From the NCBI RefSeq assembly GCF_003123685.1, contig NZ_QCYJ01000130.1, forward strand, positions 310,001 to 374,000: a stretch of 64,000 nucleotides of DNA, given 5' to 3'. Positions 25,861-33,762 of the stretch are shown piece after piece. Under the pieces are notes generated by a model. The model worked only from the letters and a program-made list of their open reading frames with translations, did no database searches and was not told the DNA's origin. The stretch comes from Nocardia aurea. GTDB taxonomy: Bacteria > Actinomycetota > Actinomycetes > Mycobacteriales > Mycobacteriaceae. Made by a program: the position numbers and the translations under genes. Numbering within the stretch: the first letter of the stretch is position 1; every line of letters begins with the position of its first letter.

Positions 25861-26732
25861 ATCGGCAGCGTCACCTCGGAGACGAACGCGTCGCGCACCC
25901 AGCCGACGAACTGATCCCACGCCCCCGTGACCAGCGCGACGCCGACCGCGACGAGCAGGATGCCGCCTATGACCTGGATGGTGCGTGAATTGCGCCGCAG
26001 CCAGCCGACACCGCGCAGCGCGGTGGCCGACCCGAATGCCAGGATCACGAACGGCAATCCGAGCCCGAGGCAGTAGGCGACAATGAGCGCGACCCCGCGC
26101 GCCGCGGTGGTGCCGTCGGTACCCGCGGATACCGCCATGACACCGGAGAGCGTCGGGCCCAGGCACGGCGTCCAGCCGAGGGCGAAGACCGCGCCGAGCA
26201 ACGGCGCGCCGAGAATGCCGGTCAGCCTGCGCGGTTCCATCCTGGTGTCGCGCTGCAACGCGGGCACCAACCCGATGAACACCAAACCCATGAGGATCGT
26301 GACCACGCCGCCGATACGTTGCAGCAGTTCACGATTCATGTTCAGGGTCTGGATGACGCCGAAGACGGTGGCGGTGGCGAGCACGAACACCACGGTGAAC
26401 CCGGCGACGAACAGCCCGGCCGCACCGGCGACCCGCATCCGCCCCGCTCTGATCTGCTCCTTGGATACCTCGGCCGCCGCTGCCGAGCCGTCGGCCCGTT
26501 CGGCGACGGCGACCGCACCGCGCCGCGCACCGCTGGCCTGCGCGAGGGTCGCGGGCGGGGCCTCCGCACCGACAAGGCCCGCGAGATAGGACAGATAGCC
26601 GGGCACGAGCGGCACCACGCACGGCGACGCGAAGGACACGAGTCCGGCGAGCACGCAGGCCCCCAACGCGAGCAGCAGCGGCCCGGTCGCCGCGGTCTGC
26701 TGGAACGAATCCCCCACACTCGCGAGCACCAT
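25857..26732 (-). CDS. ccdA: CcdA, thiol-disulfide electron carrier for cytochrome c maturation
   Basis: DsbD-like membrane protein of 291 residues that passes electrons from thioredoxin across the membrane to TlpA. The two essential cysteines are visible in FASPCVVPLVPGYLSYLAG (first segment) and GWTPCLGPTLSGVMA (fourth segment), with six membrane segments in all. A charged Ala/Arg/Glu loop after the first segment is longer than usual. The ATG at 26732 has GAAGG eight bases upstream. It overlaps resB. Confidence 0.92.
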   Translation of the reverse strand: MVLASVGDSFQQTAATGPLLLALGACVLAGLVSFASPCVVPLVPGYLSYLAGLVGAEAPPATLAQASGARRGAVAVAERADGSAAAAEVSKEQIRAGRMRVAGAAGLFVAGFTVVFVLATATVFGVIQTLNMNRELLQRIGGVVTILMGLVFIGLVPALQRDTRMEPRRLTGILGAPLLGAVFALGWTPCLGPTLSGVMAVSAGTDGTTAARGVALIVAYCLGLGLPFVILAFGSATALRGVGWLRRNSRTIQVIGGILLVAVGVALVTGAWDQFVGWVRDAFVSEVTLPI

Positions 26733-26802
26733 CAGCACGGCCTTCCCGCCGGAGCCTGCGAGCGCTCCGCAGGATTCGACCGTCCCGCGGCACCGACGCC
26801 GA

Positions 26803-27528
26803 TCACTGCGAAACCTCCGCCGCGACACGGGCTACCACCGGTTGCAGATCCTCGGCGAGCAGCGATTTCAGGAACACCGCCGCCACCCGGTGATCACGGT
26901 CGAGCACCAGCGTCGTCGGGATCACGCTGGTCGGGAAATCGCCGCCGAGCGCGAGCAGGGTCCGCATGGACGGGTCGTAGATGGAGGGATAGCCGATCTT
27001 GTTGTCGGTCACGAAATCCTGGGCCTTGTCGCGCTGCGGATCGCGGACGTTGATGCCGAGGAATACGACGCCACTGTCCTCGGTCGCCTCGTAGACCTGT
27101 TCGAGGGCGGGTGCTTCGGCGCGGCACGGACCGCACCACTGGCCCCACAGGTTCAGCACGACCACCTTGCCCGGGAAGTCCTGGACCGAGACGGTCTTGC
27201 CCTCGGTCATCAGATCCTCGCCGGACAGGCTGCCGATGGTGCCGCGCGAACTCGGCGGGTCGTACAGGATGGTGGTCTTACCGCCCGGCGAGACGAATTC
27301 GAAGGTGCCGCCCGAAGCCACCGCGTCCGATCCGGTCGAGCAACCCGTCAGGGCCGCGACCAGCGCGACGCAGGCGAGCAGCACCGGACCGACGCGTCGA
27401 ACCGGGATTCGACGCGTCGGTGACATGTGTGCCGTGGAACGGCGTGACATATGTGCCGTGGAACGGCGTGACACATGTGCCGCGCAACGGCGTGACACAG
27501 CCGTCGTGGAACGGGCGGAACGAATCAT
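26803..27528 (-). CDS. TlpA/ResA-like thioredoxin lipoprotein
   Basis: Membrane-anchored thiol reductase that keeps the apocytochrome CXXCH cysteines reduced. The lipoprotein signal is RRVGPVLLACVALVAALTGC, with the lipidated Cys in the ALTGC box. The thioredoxin fold has the active site WGQWCGPCRAEAPAL and the cis-Pro loop SVIPTTLVLD. The ATG at 27528 overlaps the phosphatase stop (ATGA), giving 241 residues with a 34-residue repetitive N-terminal extension. In-frame ATGs at 27450 and 27426 would remove most of it; 27426 gives a standard-length signal peptide. Confidence 0.88.
   Translation of the reverse strand: MIRSARSTTAVSRRCAAHVSRRSTAHMSRRSTAHMSPTRRIPVRRVGPVLLACVALVAALTGCSTGSDAVASGGTFEFVSPGGKTTILYDPPSSRGTIGSLSGEDLMTEGKTVSVQDFPGKVVVLNLWGQWCGPCRAEAPALEQVYEATEDSGVVFLGINVRDPQRDKAQDFVTDNKIGYPSIYDPSMRTLLALGGDFPTSVIPTTLVLDRDHRVAAVFLKSLLAEDLQPVVARVAAEVSQ
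27421..27516. repeat. 24-bp tandem repeat at the 5' end of the tlpA-like gene
   Basis: Four 24-bp units start at 27421, 27445, 27469 and 27493, the last degraded. On the minus strand they encode an octapeptide series (VSRRCAAH, VSRRSTAH, MSRRSTAH). Each unit carries or nearly carries an ATG/GTG at the same phase, so copy number shifts the number of possible start codons. Confidence 0.9.
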
Positions 27529-28631
27529 GCGCCGTGTACCGACGGGTCCGACCCGCCCGCGGGCTCGGAGTAGACGATGTCGACGAGAGTGTCGCCCTGG
27601 TACACCAGCGAGGTCAGCGAGGCCAGCGAGCACTGCCGCTGGCGCGGATCGTGCCAGAGCCGCTGGCCCTGGAGGAATCGGCGCAGAGTCCAGACCGGCA
27701 GTTGGTGCGAGACGAGCACGGCCTCGTGTCCGGCCGCCTCGACCCGCGCCTTGTTCACGGCGGCGAGCATGCGATGGGCGATCTGGAGATACGGTTCGCC
27801 CCACGACGGGGTGAACGGGTCGCGCAGTTTCCACCAGTGCCTCGGCTTGCGCAGCGCGCCGTCACCGACCGAAACACGCAGGCCCTCGAAGGTATTGCCC
27901 GCCTCGATCAGATTCTCGTCGGTGCGAACCACCAGACCGTGCTGCGAGGCGATCGGCTCCGCGGTCTCCTGGGCGCGCTGCAACGGCGAGGCGATCACCA
28001 CGCTCAGATCGTGATCGGACAGTGCCCGCGCGACCGCCCCCGCCTGCGCCCGGCCCGTCACCGACAGGCTGAAACCGGGCAGTCGGCCGTAGAGGATGCC
28101 TTTCGGGTTGTGCACTTCACCGTGCCGCAGCACGTGCACGATCGTCTCCAGGCTCGCGTCGACCAATTCCGGCTCGAATTCGACCTCGGGTTCGGCCGGG
28201 CGGGGCACGGCGGTCGTGGCGGAGGAAACGGAGGGAACAGCCGAGACGGCGGTGGTGGTCTCGGGCTCGTCGACCCCGGCCGCTCGCGCGACGGCGTCGG
28301 CGACGTCTACCCCCTCGACCAGCGCGACGGCGGCGAGGGCCTCGGACTCGGACGCAGCCTCGCCGGACCGTGCATCGGACTCGGGAACGACGGACACGGT
28401 CTCGTCGGAAGCGACAGCTTCGGGCTCCGCGGCGTCCGCAGCGGACGCGACCGCCCCGCCTTCGCTCGCCTCCGAGACAGTCGTGCCGACGCTCCCGTCC
28501 GAATCGACGGACTCGGACACGGTGCCGCTGGGGTCACCGGTGGCCGGTGCGGTGGAGTCCACAGCGGAGTCGACGGGCGTGCCTTCCACCCGTCGCTGTG
28601 GGTCGTCGGGCTGTTCGAGGTCGGAACTCAC
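27525..28631 (-). CDS. histidine phosphatase (phosphoglycerate-mutase-like) with acidic N-terminal extension
   Basis: 368 residues. The C-terminal 210 form a histidine phosphatase domain: HVLRHGEVHNPKGILYGRLPG with the catalytic RHG, VIASPLQRAQETA, and VLVSHQLPVWTLRRFL with the second His. The first 150 residues are low complexity and strongly acidic (Ser, Ala, Val, Glu, Asp). The GTG at 28631 overlaps the hemL stop (GTGA). The homologue next to hemL in mycobacteria is annotated as a mutase, but the substrate is unknown. Confidence 0.85.
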   Translation of the reverse strand: MSSDLEQPDDPQRRVEGTPVDSAVDSTAPATGDPSGTVSESVDSDGSVGTTVSEASEGGAVASAADAAEPEAVASDETVSVVPESDARSGEAASESEALAAVALVEGVDVADAVARAAGVDEPETTTAVSAVPSVSSATTAVPRPAEPEVEFEPELVDASLETIVHVLRHGEVHNPKGILYGRLPGFSLSVTGRAQAGAVARALSDHDLSVVIASPLQRAQETAEPIASQHGLVVRTDENLIEAGNTFEGLRVSVGDGALRKPRHWWKLRDPFTPSWGEPYLQIAHRMLAAVNKARVEAAGHEAVLVSHQLPVWTLRRFLQGQRLWHDPRQRQCSLASLTSLVYQGDTLVDIVYSEPAGGSDPSVHGA

Positions 28632-29965
28632 GCGCGGGATCCTTCGGGGGTGGCGGCCGCGGCCGCGTGTGCGGCGGCGGGCAGAGCGGCGGCGATACGG
28701 TCGAACGCGTCCTCGTCGAGCGCCGCCGAGACGAACCATGCCTCGAACGCGCTCGGCGGCGCGTACACCCCGGCGTCGAGCAGGGCGTGGAAGAAGGCGG
28801 GGAAACGCCAGGTCTGGCTGGCCTTGGCGGCCGCGTAGTCGGTCACCGGGCGATCGGCGAAGAACACGCTCACCATATTGCCCGCGAACTGCACCTGATG
28901 CTCGACCCCGGCCGCGGTGAGCGCCTCGGTGAACAGGCCGCCGAGCCGATCCGCGTTGCGATCGAGTGCCGCGTAGACGGCGTCGTCGGCCGCGCGCAAG
29001 GTGGCGAGACCAGCGGCGACGGCGACCGGATTACCGGAGAGCGTGCCCGCCTGATAGACCGGGCCGAGCGGGGCGAGTTGATTCATGATCTCGGCGCGCC
29101 CGCCGAAGGCGGCGGCGGGCAGGCCACCGCTCATGACCTTGCCGAAGGTGTAGAGATCGCCCGCGACGCCCTCGCGTCCGAACCAGCCCGCGCGGCCGAC
29201 CCGGAAACCGGTCATCACCTCGTCCATGATCAGCAGCGCGCCGTGTTCGGCGGTGAGGGCGCGCAGGCCCTCGTTGAAACCGGGCAGCGGCGCGACCGCG
29301 CCCATATTGCCCGCCGCGGCCTCGGTGATCACGCAGGCGATCTCACCGGGGTTGGCGGCGAAGGTCTCGGCGACGGCGGTGAGGTCGTTGTAGGGCAGCA
29401 CCAGGGTGTCGCCCGCCTGGGCGCCGGTGACACCGGGCGAGGTCGGCAGGCCGAGTGTCGCGACACCGGAACCGGCGTCGGCCAGCAGCGCGTCGACGTG
29501 CCCGTGATAGCAACCGGAGAATTTGATGATCTTGGCGCGACCGGTGTAGCCGCGCGCCAGCCGGACCGCGCTCATGGTGGCCTCGGTGCCCGAGTTCACC
29601 AGCCGCACCCGCTCCACCGGATCGACCCGGTCGGCGATGACTTCGGCGAGTTCGATCTCGGCCTCGGTCGGCGCGCCGAACGACAGACCGCTTGTCGCCG
29701 CTCGCTGGACCGCCTCCACGACGGCGGGATGGGCGTGGCCGAGGATCATCGGACCCCACGAGCAGACGAGGTCGACGTACTCGTTGCCGTCGGCGTCGGT
29801 CAACGTGTATCCGTCGGCCGAGGCGATGAATCGGGGCGTGCCGCCCACCGATTTGAACGCTCGTACCGGCGAATTGACGCCGCCGGGGATAACCGAACTC
29901 GCCCGGTCGAAGAGCTGAGCGGAAATCGGTACAGCGGCCCTGGTCACGCGCGGAGAAGAACTCAC
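28628..29965 (-). CDS. hemL: HemL, glutamate-1-semialdehyde 2,1-aminomutase
   Basis: PLP enzyme of 445 residues making 5-aminolevulinate from glutamate-1-semialdehyde, the step after HemA. Seen: VIPGGVNSPVRAFKSVGG near the N-terminus, VNSGTEATMSAVRLARGYTG, FSGCYHGHVDALL, the aspartate of LLIMDEVMTGFRVG, and the PLP lysine in TFGKVMSGGLPAAAFGG. The GTG at 29965 fits family length; a GGAGG box is only two bases away, so the exact start is not certain. It is first in a six-gene run ending with ccsB. Confidence 0.95.
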   Translation of the reverse strand: MSSSPRVTRAAVPISAQLFDRASSVIPGGVNSPVRAFKSVGGTPRFIASADGYTLTDADGNEYVDLVCSWGPMILGHAHPAVVEAVQRAATSGLSFGAPTEAEIELAEVIADRVDPVERVRLVNSGTEATMSAVRLARGYTGRAKIIKFSGCYHGHVDALLADAGSGVATLGLPTSPGVTGAQAGDTLVLPYNDLTAVAETFAANPGEIACVITEAAAGNMGAVAPLPGFNEGLRALTAEHGALLIMDEVMTGFRVGRAGWFGREGVAGDLYTFGKVMSGGLPAAAFGGRAEIMNQLAPLGPVYQAGTLSGNPVAVAAGLATLRAADDAVYAALDRNADRLGGLFTEALTAAGVEHQVQFAGNMVSVFFADRPVTDYAAAKASQTWRFPAFFHALLDAGVYAPPSAFEAWFVSAALDEDAFDRIAAALPAAAHAAAAATPEGSRA

Positions 29966-30146
29966 GGCCTCCAGTGTCTCAGCCCGCGCGGGCGGGGTCG
30001 ACGACAGGGTGTAGTGGAGTGATGCACGCCGCACTTCCGGTGATCGGCAACACGCCGATCCTTCGACGGCGATATCGGTCGCTGGAGGATTGCCGGTGCG
30101 TAATCTCGGGCGTTGTCGCATCCGCATCGGCCCAGGAGTCGCTTAT

Positions 30147-30539
30147 ATGAGGATCACCGTCATCAGGACTGTCACCCTCGCCGCGGTCAGCGCCGCGGCC
30201 CTCTGCTTCGGCGCCGCGACGGCGACCGCAGCGGTTCCGCTGGCCCAGCCGGACCAGGGCCGGATCGGTGTGCAACTCAGCCACGACGAGACCGAGGCGC
30301 TGGCGGGCGGCCCGATCCCCGCACTGGTCACCATGGTCGTGCCGCTGAACCGGATCGGCGCGGGCCTGCACAGCGACACCCAGATCTACCGCGACGCGAA
30401 CGGCGGCGTGCACGCCTCGTTGCGGCAGGTCATCTCCGAGACGACGACCCATCCCGACGGTTCGATCACCCTGTACCTGAACGCGCCGGGCACCAGAGAC
30501 GGTCGCGTATTCGACATCTATCAGAACTGGACCCAGTAG
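30147..30539 (+). CDS. small secreted protein of unknown function (130 aa)
   Basis: The signal peptide RTVTLAAVSAAALCFGAATATAA ends near residue 29. The mature part of about 100 residues has no cysteines and alternates polar and hydrophobic residues (IGVQLSHDETEALAGGPIPA; GSITLYLNAPGT). The ATG has AGGAG nine bases upstream. It is divergent from hemL and followed by a very strong hairpin. Confidence 0.7.
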   Translation: MRITVIRTVTLAAVSAAALCFGAATATAAVPLAQPDQGRIGVQLSHDETEALAGGPIPALVTMVVPLNRIGAGLHSDTQIYRDANGGVHASLRQVISETTTHPDGSITLYLNAPGTRDGRVFDIYQNWTQ

Positions 30540-30541
30540 TG

Positions 30542-30580
30542 CGCTGCCGACCGCGGGCCGTTCGCCCGCGGTCGGCAGCG
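30542..30580. terminator. 17-bp perfect hairpin between convergent genes
   Basis: 30542-30558 pairs with 30564-30580 without mismatch around the loop cgttc. It lies three bases after the stop of the secreted-protein gene and 20 bp from the convergent gene's stop, so it can serve both strands. Confidence 0.85.
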
Positions 30581-30600
30581 GCACTACGCGTGCCGGTTTC

Positions 30601-30822
30601 TCAGGAGTACATGCACGGCACGTCGGCCGAGATGGTGTGCAACTGGCACATGAAGTTGTTGTAGATGCCGGCCGAACCGGACTCGGGGAGCAGAACCTGC
30701 TCCGCGGCCGGGGCGTTCTCCAGCGGCAGCCCGCTCGGCGCCGCCGTCGCGGGACCGGACGTGAGCCCGACCGCCGCCACCGACGCCAGCGCTACGCCGA
30801 ATTTCGCCACCAGAACTCTCAC
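30601..30822 (-). CDS. small secreted protein (73 aa) with two C-terminal cysteines
   Basis: The signal peptide LVAKFGVALASVAAVGLTSG ends at about residue 27 (ATAAP). The mature peptide is about 45 residues and ends NNFMCQLHTISADVPCMYS, where the two cysteines probably form a disulfide. The GTG at 30822 is supported by GGAAGG eight bases upstream. Function unknown. Confidence 0.65.
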   Translation of the reverse strand: MRVLVAKFGVALASVAAVGLTSGPATAAPSGLPLENAPAAEQVLLPESGSAGIYNNFMCQLHTISADVPCMYS

Positions 30823-31006
30823 AGATAACACCTTCCATCGAAATATATTGGGCGACAGTCGATCACCGTGGTCGATGATGCTGCCGCCCGACACGTCGGT
30901 GGCGAGGGTGCGTCCGTTACCGACACGCGTCCGCGACACGCCGTCGGCCAGGAATGTCGGCAACCGAGTCGGGACCACACCCGAAGTGCCGGAGCCGGTT
31001 TCGCCG

Positions 31007-31252
31007 CTAGGTCACGCCGACGCAGAAGAGCGCGGAACCGGTAGACAGCAGGCAGGCCAGCGGGGCGGGCAGCACGCGCAGCGTTCCCGGCGGCACGGTG
31101 GGGAGCAAACCTTGCCGTAGCGGTCCGGAAGATGACGCGGGCTCGATGGTAGCCACGGACGCTTCGGGCACCTGCGCCGTCGCGGTGGAACCACCGATTA
31201 GGCCGCCCGCTACCAGCGCTAGGGCAATCGTCGCGTACGTTCTCGGCTTCAT
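31007..31252 (-). CDS. small secreted protein (81 aa)
   Basis: The signal peptide TYATIALALVAGGLIGG is followed by STATAQ as a likely cleavage region. The mature peptide of about 55 residues ends PLACLLSTGSALFCVGVT with two cysteines spaced like those of the neighbouring 73-aa protein. Both peptides may belong to one loose family of disulfide-closed secreted peptides. Confidence 0.6.
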   Translation of the reverse strand: MKPRTYATIALALVAGGLIGGSTATAQVPEASVATIEPASSSGPLRQGLLPTVPPGTLRVLPAPLACLLSTGSALFCVGVT

Positions 31253-31409
31253 GGGATAGGCATGCCCGGGTCCGGGACACCGAAACGGTATGCGGTGCGG
31301 GCAGTTCTGTGGAAGTGGTCCGAGTGGTTGCCCACGACGGTCACGCGGGTGCGGTCACCGTTGTCCTCCCCGGCTGATTTCCGAGCCCCTTCACCCTGGC
31401 TGCGCGGCC

Positions 31410-31545
31410 CCGTCCGAGTGGGGTCACCCCGAGGGGGTCACACAGGGACCTCACAAGTGCTGTCACATCGGGAGCCCTCACGAGTGCGGTCACACCGGAG
31501 TCCGCACAAAGCGGTCACACAAGGTGTCCGCATGAATGCGTCAGA
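31410..31545. repeat. degenerate tandem repeat around gtcaca motifs
   Basis: Four to five imperfect units of about 26 bp, each containing ggtcaca or tgtcaca followed by a cctcac or ccgcac stretch, fill the space between the 81-aa secreted gene and the end of the leftward membrane-protein gene. Frames through it give His/Arg-rich peptides and are not convincing genes. Confidence 0.6.
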
Positions 31546-31816
31546 CCGGGCCTGACCTTCCATTGAACGCGGTCTGTCCTTTCGACCGCACGACCCGCGC
31601 CGCACCGTCTATGACGAGCAACCCGGCCACGCAGACCAGGAAGGCGGCCAGTACCAGCCACGGCGCCATATAGCGGGTCGAATCGAAGGCCGGCAGGTCG
31701 CCGATGGGCGCGAAGGTGGTCGTCACCACACCGTTTCCCCAGCTCAGGACCGCGCCGATCACGCAGAGCAGGGCGATCACCGCCTCGCCGAGAGCTGTGC
31801 TCGTCGCTCGCTTCAC
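31541..31816 (-). CDS. two-span membrane protein (91 aa)
   Basis: Two hydrophobic segments (GEAVIALLCVIGAVLSWGNGVV and MAPWLVLAAFLVCVAGLLVIDGA) with a short exported loop and a basic C-terminus. The GTG at 31816 has AAGGGAG six bases upstream. It is the last of a leftward group beginning with the 39-aa gene at 33078. Function unknown. Confidence 0.7.
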   Translation of the reverse strand: MKRATSTALGEAVIALLCVIGAVLSWGNGVVTTTFAPIGDLPAFDSTRYMAPWLVLAAFLVCVAGLLVIDGAARVVRSKGQTAFNGRSGPV

Positions 31817-31983
31817 GGCCGTCTCCCTTCTCGCCGAGTCGTTTCCCGGACTCCTCGATCTTGCCCGACGCATCGGCATTCGGCGAAGTTCCCGCTCGTG
31901 TCGACGTCCCCGGTGTTCGGGCGCGTCCCGGCATCCGCACTTCTCCCGGCACATCGGTCATCCGTACTGCCGGCAGCCCGGAG

Positions 31984-32307
31984 CTAGACGGACCTACCCG
32001 ATCCCTCGACCATATCGGTCCCCTCCGATACCTCAGCGCTCCCGGAATCCTCGGAGTCCCGGTGCACCCCGGTGCTCTCGGACCGCCCGGGCTCACCGAT
32101 GCTCTCGGCTGTTCCAGGCTGTTCCGAGTTCTCGCGGTCTTCCGTCGACTGGTAATTCTCGGAAGTCGCCGTATCGCCCACCGAATCGGCGTCCCGGAGA
32201 TCGATATGCCGGCTGGACTCACCCAGCCCGTCGAAATCTCCAACCGTCTCAGATTGCCTCTGCGTCGCCGTTTTTCCGTGCGTAATGGACTCCTTCGCGA
32301 CAGTCAC
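31984..32307 (-). CDS. possible acidic low-complexity protein (107 aa)
   Basis: A GTG frame overlapping the DUF3093 stop by four bases (GTGA). The product is hydrophilic and rich in Ser, Glu, Gly, Asp and Thr, with no cysteines. The surrounding 600 bp are full of short degenerate repeats, so this may be an open frame created by repeat expansion and not a selected gene. Third-position GC is lower than in firm genes nearby. Confidence 0.3.
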   Translation of the reverse strand: MTVAKESITHGKTATQRQSETVGDFDGLGESSRHIDLRDADSVGDTATSENYQSTEDRENSEQPGTAESIGEPGRSESTGVHRDSEDSGSAEVSEGTDMVEGSGRSV

Positions 32308-32909
32308 GGACGTCCCGGCACCTCGGACTTCCCGACCGCCTCGGACTTCACCGCCGGCTCTGATTTCGCGACCGTCTCGGACTTCCCGGTCATCTCAGAA
32401 GTCCCGACCGTCTCCACCGACTCCCCATCACCGGACGACCGCGATGACACCGCCGACTCCAACGCCGCACGCAGCCCACGATGATCGCGCGCCCATGCCT
32501 GCACCAGACCGCCGTCGGCGAGTTTCAGACCGATCCCGGTGCGCCGTCGGGGCACGCCGGTCAATTCCCCGATCACACGCGCCGATTCCCATTCCTCGTC
32601 GTCCCAGGAGTTGGGGTCGCGTTCGGGGAGCACTTCGGCGATAGAGCTCAGCGGGAGTGTTTCCGCGCCGTCGCGCAGGGCGGTGTCGGTGAGTTCGACA
32701 CTGACGTGTCGTTGACCCGCGACCACCTGTAGGGCGACGAAACCCGCGACGAGGGCACCACAGAAGATCAGGGCGAACCAGTGCACGGGACTCGACGAGA
32801 CGATTTCGACGATCAGCACGATCGCGCAGAGGACGGGGCCGTAGGCGACGCTGCGCCAGCGTGCGCCCGGCTCGAAGAACAGGACGGTGGCGTCTTGCGG
32901 TTCGGTCAC
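32304..32909 (-). CDS. DUF3093 membrane protein with KSE repeat tail
   Basis: 201 residues. The DUF3093 pattern is clear: VLFFEPGARWRSVAYGPVLCAIVLIV, a second membrane segment (WFALIFCGALVAGFVALQVVAG), VSVELTDTALRDGAETLPLSSI, then a domain ending LVQAWARDHRGLRAALESAV. The last 30 residues are a hydrophilic tail of four hexapeptide repeats (GKSETV, AKSEPA, VKSEAV, GKSEVP), not part of the family. The GTG at 32909 fits the family start but has no visible ribosome-binding site. Confidence 0.8.
   Translation of the reverse strand: MTEPQDATVLFFEPGARWRSVAYGPVLCAIVLIVEIVSSSPVHWFALIFCGALVAGFVALQVVAGQRHVSVELTDTALRDGAETLPLSSIAEVLPERDPNSWDDEEWESARVIGELTGVPRRRTGIGLKLADGGLVQAWARDHRGLRAALESAVSSRSSGDGESVETVGTSEMTGKSETVAKSEPAVKSEAVGKSEVPGRP
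32316..32387 (-). repeat. 18-bp tandem repeat in the DUF3093 gene end
   Basis: Four 18-bp units on the minus strand with core aagtccgag, encoding the KSE hexapeptides. Same unit length and same kind of hydrophilic hexapeptide as the repeat upstream of menE. Confidence 0.8.
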
Positions 32910-32958
32910 GACGTCGGGCCGATCACGCGGACGGAACCGTGGCGAAGAGCGGGCAGGA

Positions 32959-33078
32959 TCAGCCGACCACACCGGGCAGCAGCAACAGGGCGACGGTGAG
33001 GACACCGAACAGGATCAGCAGGCTCAGCACGAGCAGCTCTCGCCGAATGCTCTGTGGCTGTTGGATGACCACGCGCAT
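32959..33078 (-). CDS. 39-residue single-span membrane protein
   Basis: Basic N-terminus (MRVVIQQPQSIRRE) then one membrane helix, LLVLSLLILFGVLTVALLLL, ending PGVVG. The ATG has GGAGG five bases upstream, which makes translation likely despite the length. It sits 49 bp before the DUF3093 gene. Function unknown. Confidence 0.6.
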   Translation of the reverse strand: MRVVIQQPQSIRRELLVLSLLILFGVLTVALLLLPGVVG

Positions 33079-33234
33079 CGATGCCTCCGATCTCCCGGAG
33101 CTTTCGGAAGGCGCTCTTACGCAAGGTAAGACGAACGCGCGACCGACAACTACCGGTTCCCATGTCCACTGTGACAACCCTCACCATACATGCCGCCCCG
33201 CCCCCGACAAACTTCGTGCCCGGTTGCCTGTTGT

Positions 33235-33762
33235 TTACCGACGGTTCATCAGGAAGTAAGCGGTCGAATCACGACGATGACCCAGAAAAATCGCACCGCC
33301 CGCGAGCACGCCCTGAACGATCGACGCACCCCCCGCGACCAGTGTCGCGACCCCGCCCACCGTGTCCAGAGTGAACAGCGTGCCGACGGCCATGAACACC
33401 AACCAGACACCGACGACGGTCAGCAGCGTCCGTGCCCACAATTTGCCGCGCCCGAACATGTACACGAACAAAATCCCGAGCCCGGAGATCACCAGGCCGA
33501 CCAGCACCACCATGACGAAGACGACCAGAACCACCGCATCGGCGAAAGCGGGAGTGGTATTCGGATCGGTCTCGCGCAATTGCTCGAGTATCTGCTCGCC
33601 GAAATCCTGTCGTTGCCCGAGCGCCGCGATCATCGAGGCCGTGAGTTGCACGACGCCGAATCCGATCACACCCCACCACAGTTGCCACGCGGTGCGGACG
33701 TCTTCGGGCATAGGCGGGCGTGGAGGCGGTCCGACACTCACCGGGTAGTGCATATTCGTCAC
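33235..33762 (-). CDS. four-span membrane protein downstream of hemB
   Basis: 175 residues with four hydrophobic segments (WWGVIGFGVVQLTASMIAAL; AVVLVVFVMVVLVGLVISGLG; LTVVGVWLVFMAVGTLF; VATLVAGGASIVQGVLAGGAIFL) and a proline-rich N-terminus. The GTG overlaps the hemB stop (GTGA), so it is translated from the hemB message. The position matches the membrane protein after hemB in mycobacteria (Rv0513, recalled). Function unknown. Confidence 0.75.
   Translation of the reverse strand: MTNMHYPVSVGPPPRPPMPEDVRTAWQLWWGVIGFGVVQLTASMIAALGQRQDFGEQILEQLRETDPNTTPAFADAVVLVVFVMVVLVGLVISGLGILFVYMFGRGKLWARTLLTVVGVWLVFMAVGTLFTLDTVGGVATLVAGGASIVQGVLAGGAIFLGHRRDSTAYFLMNRR

Noticed and set aside
31262..31555. 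Plus-strand 97-codon frame over the gtcaca repeats
   Set aside because: The product is a His/Arg/Ser repeat with no ribosome-binding site; it is explained by the underlying repeat.
31984..32420. Frameshift joining the DUF3093 gene to the following acidic frame as one longer protein
   Set aside because: The GTGA overlap is a normal gene junction and DUF3093 is already complete before the repeat tail, so no broken domain needs repair.
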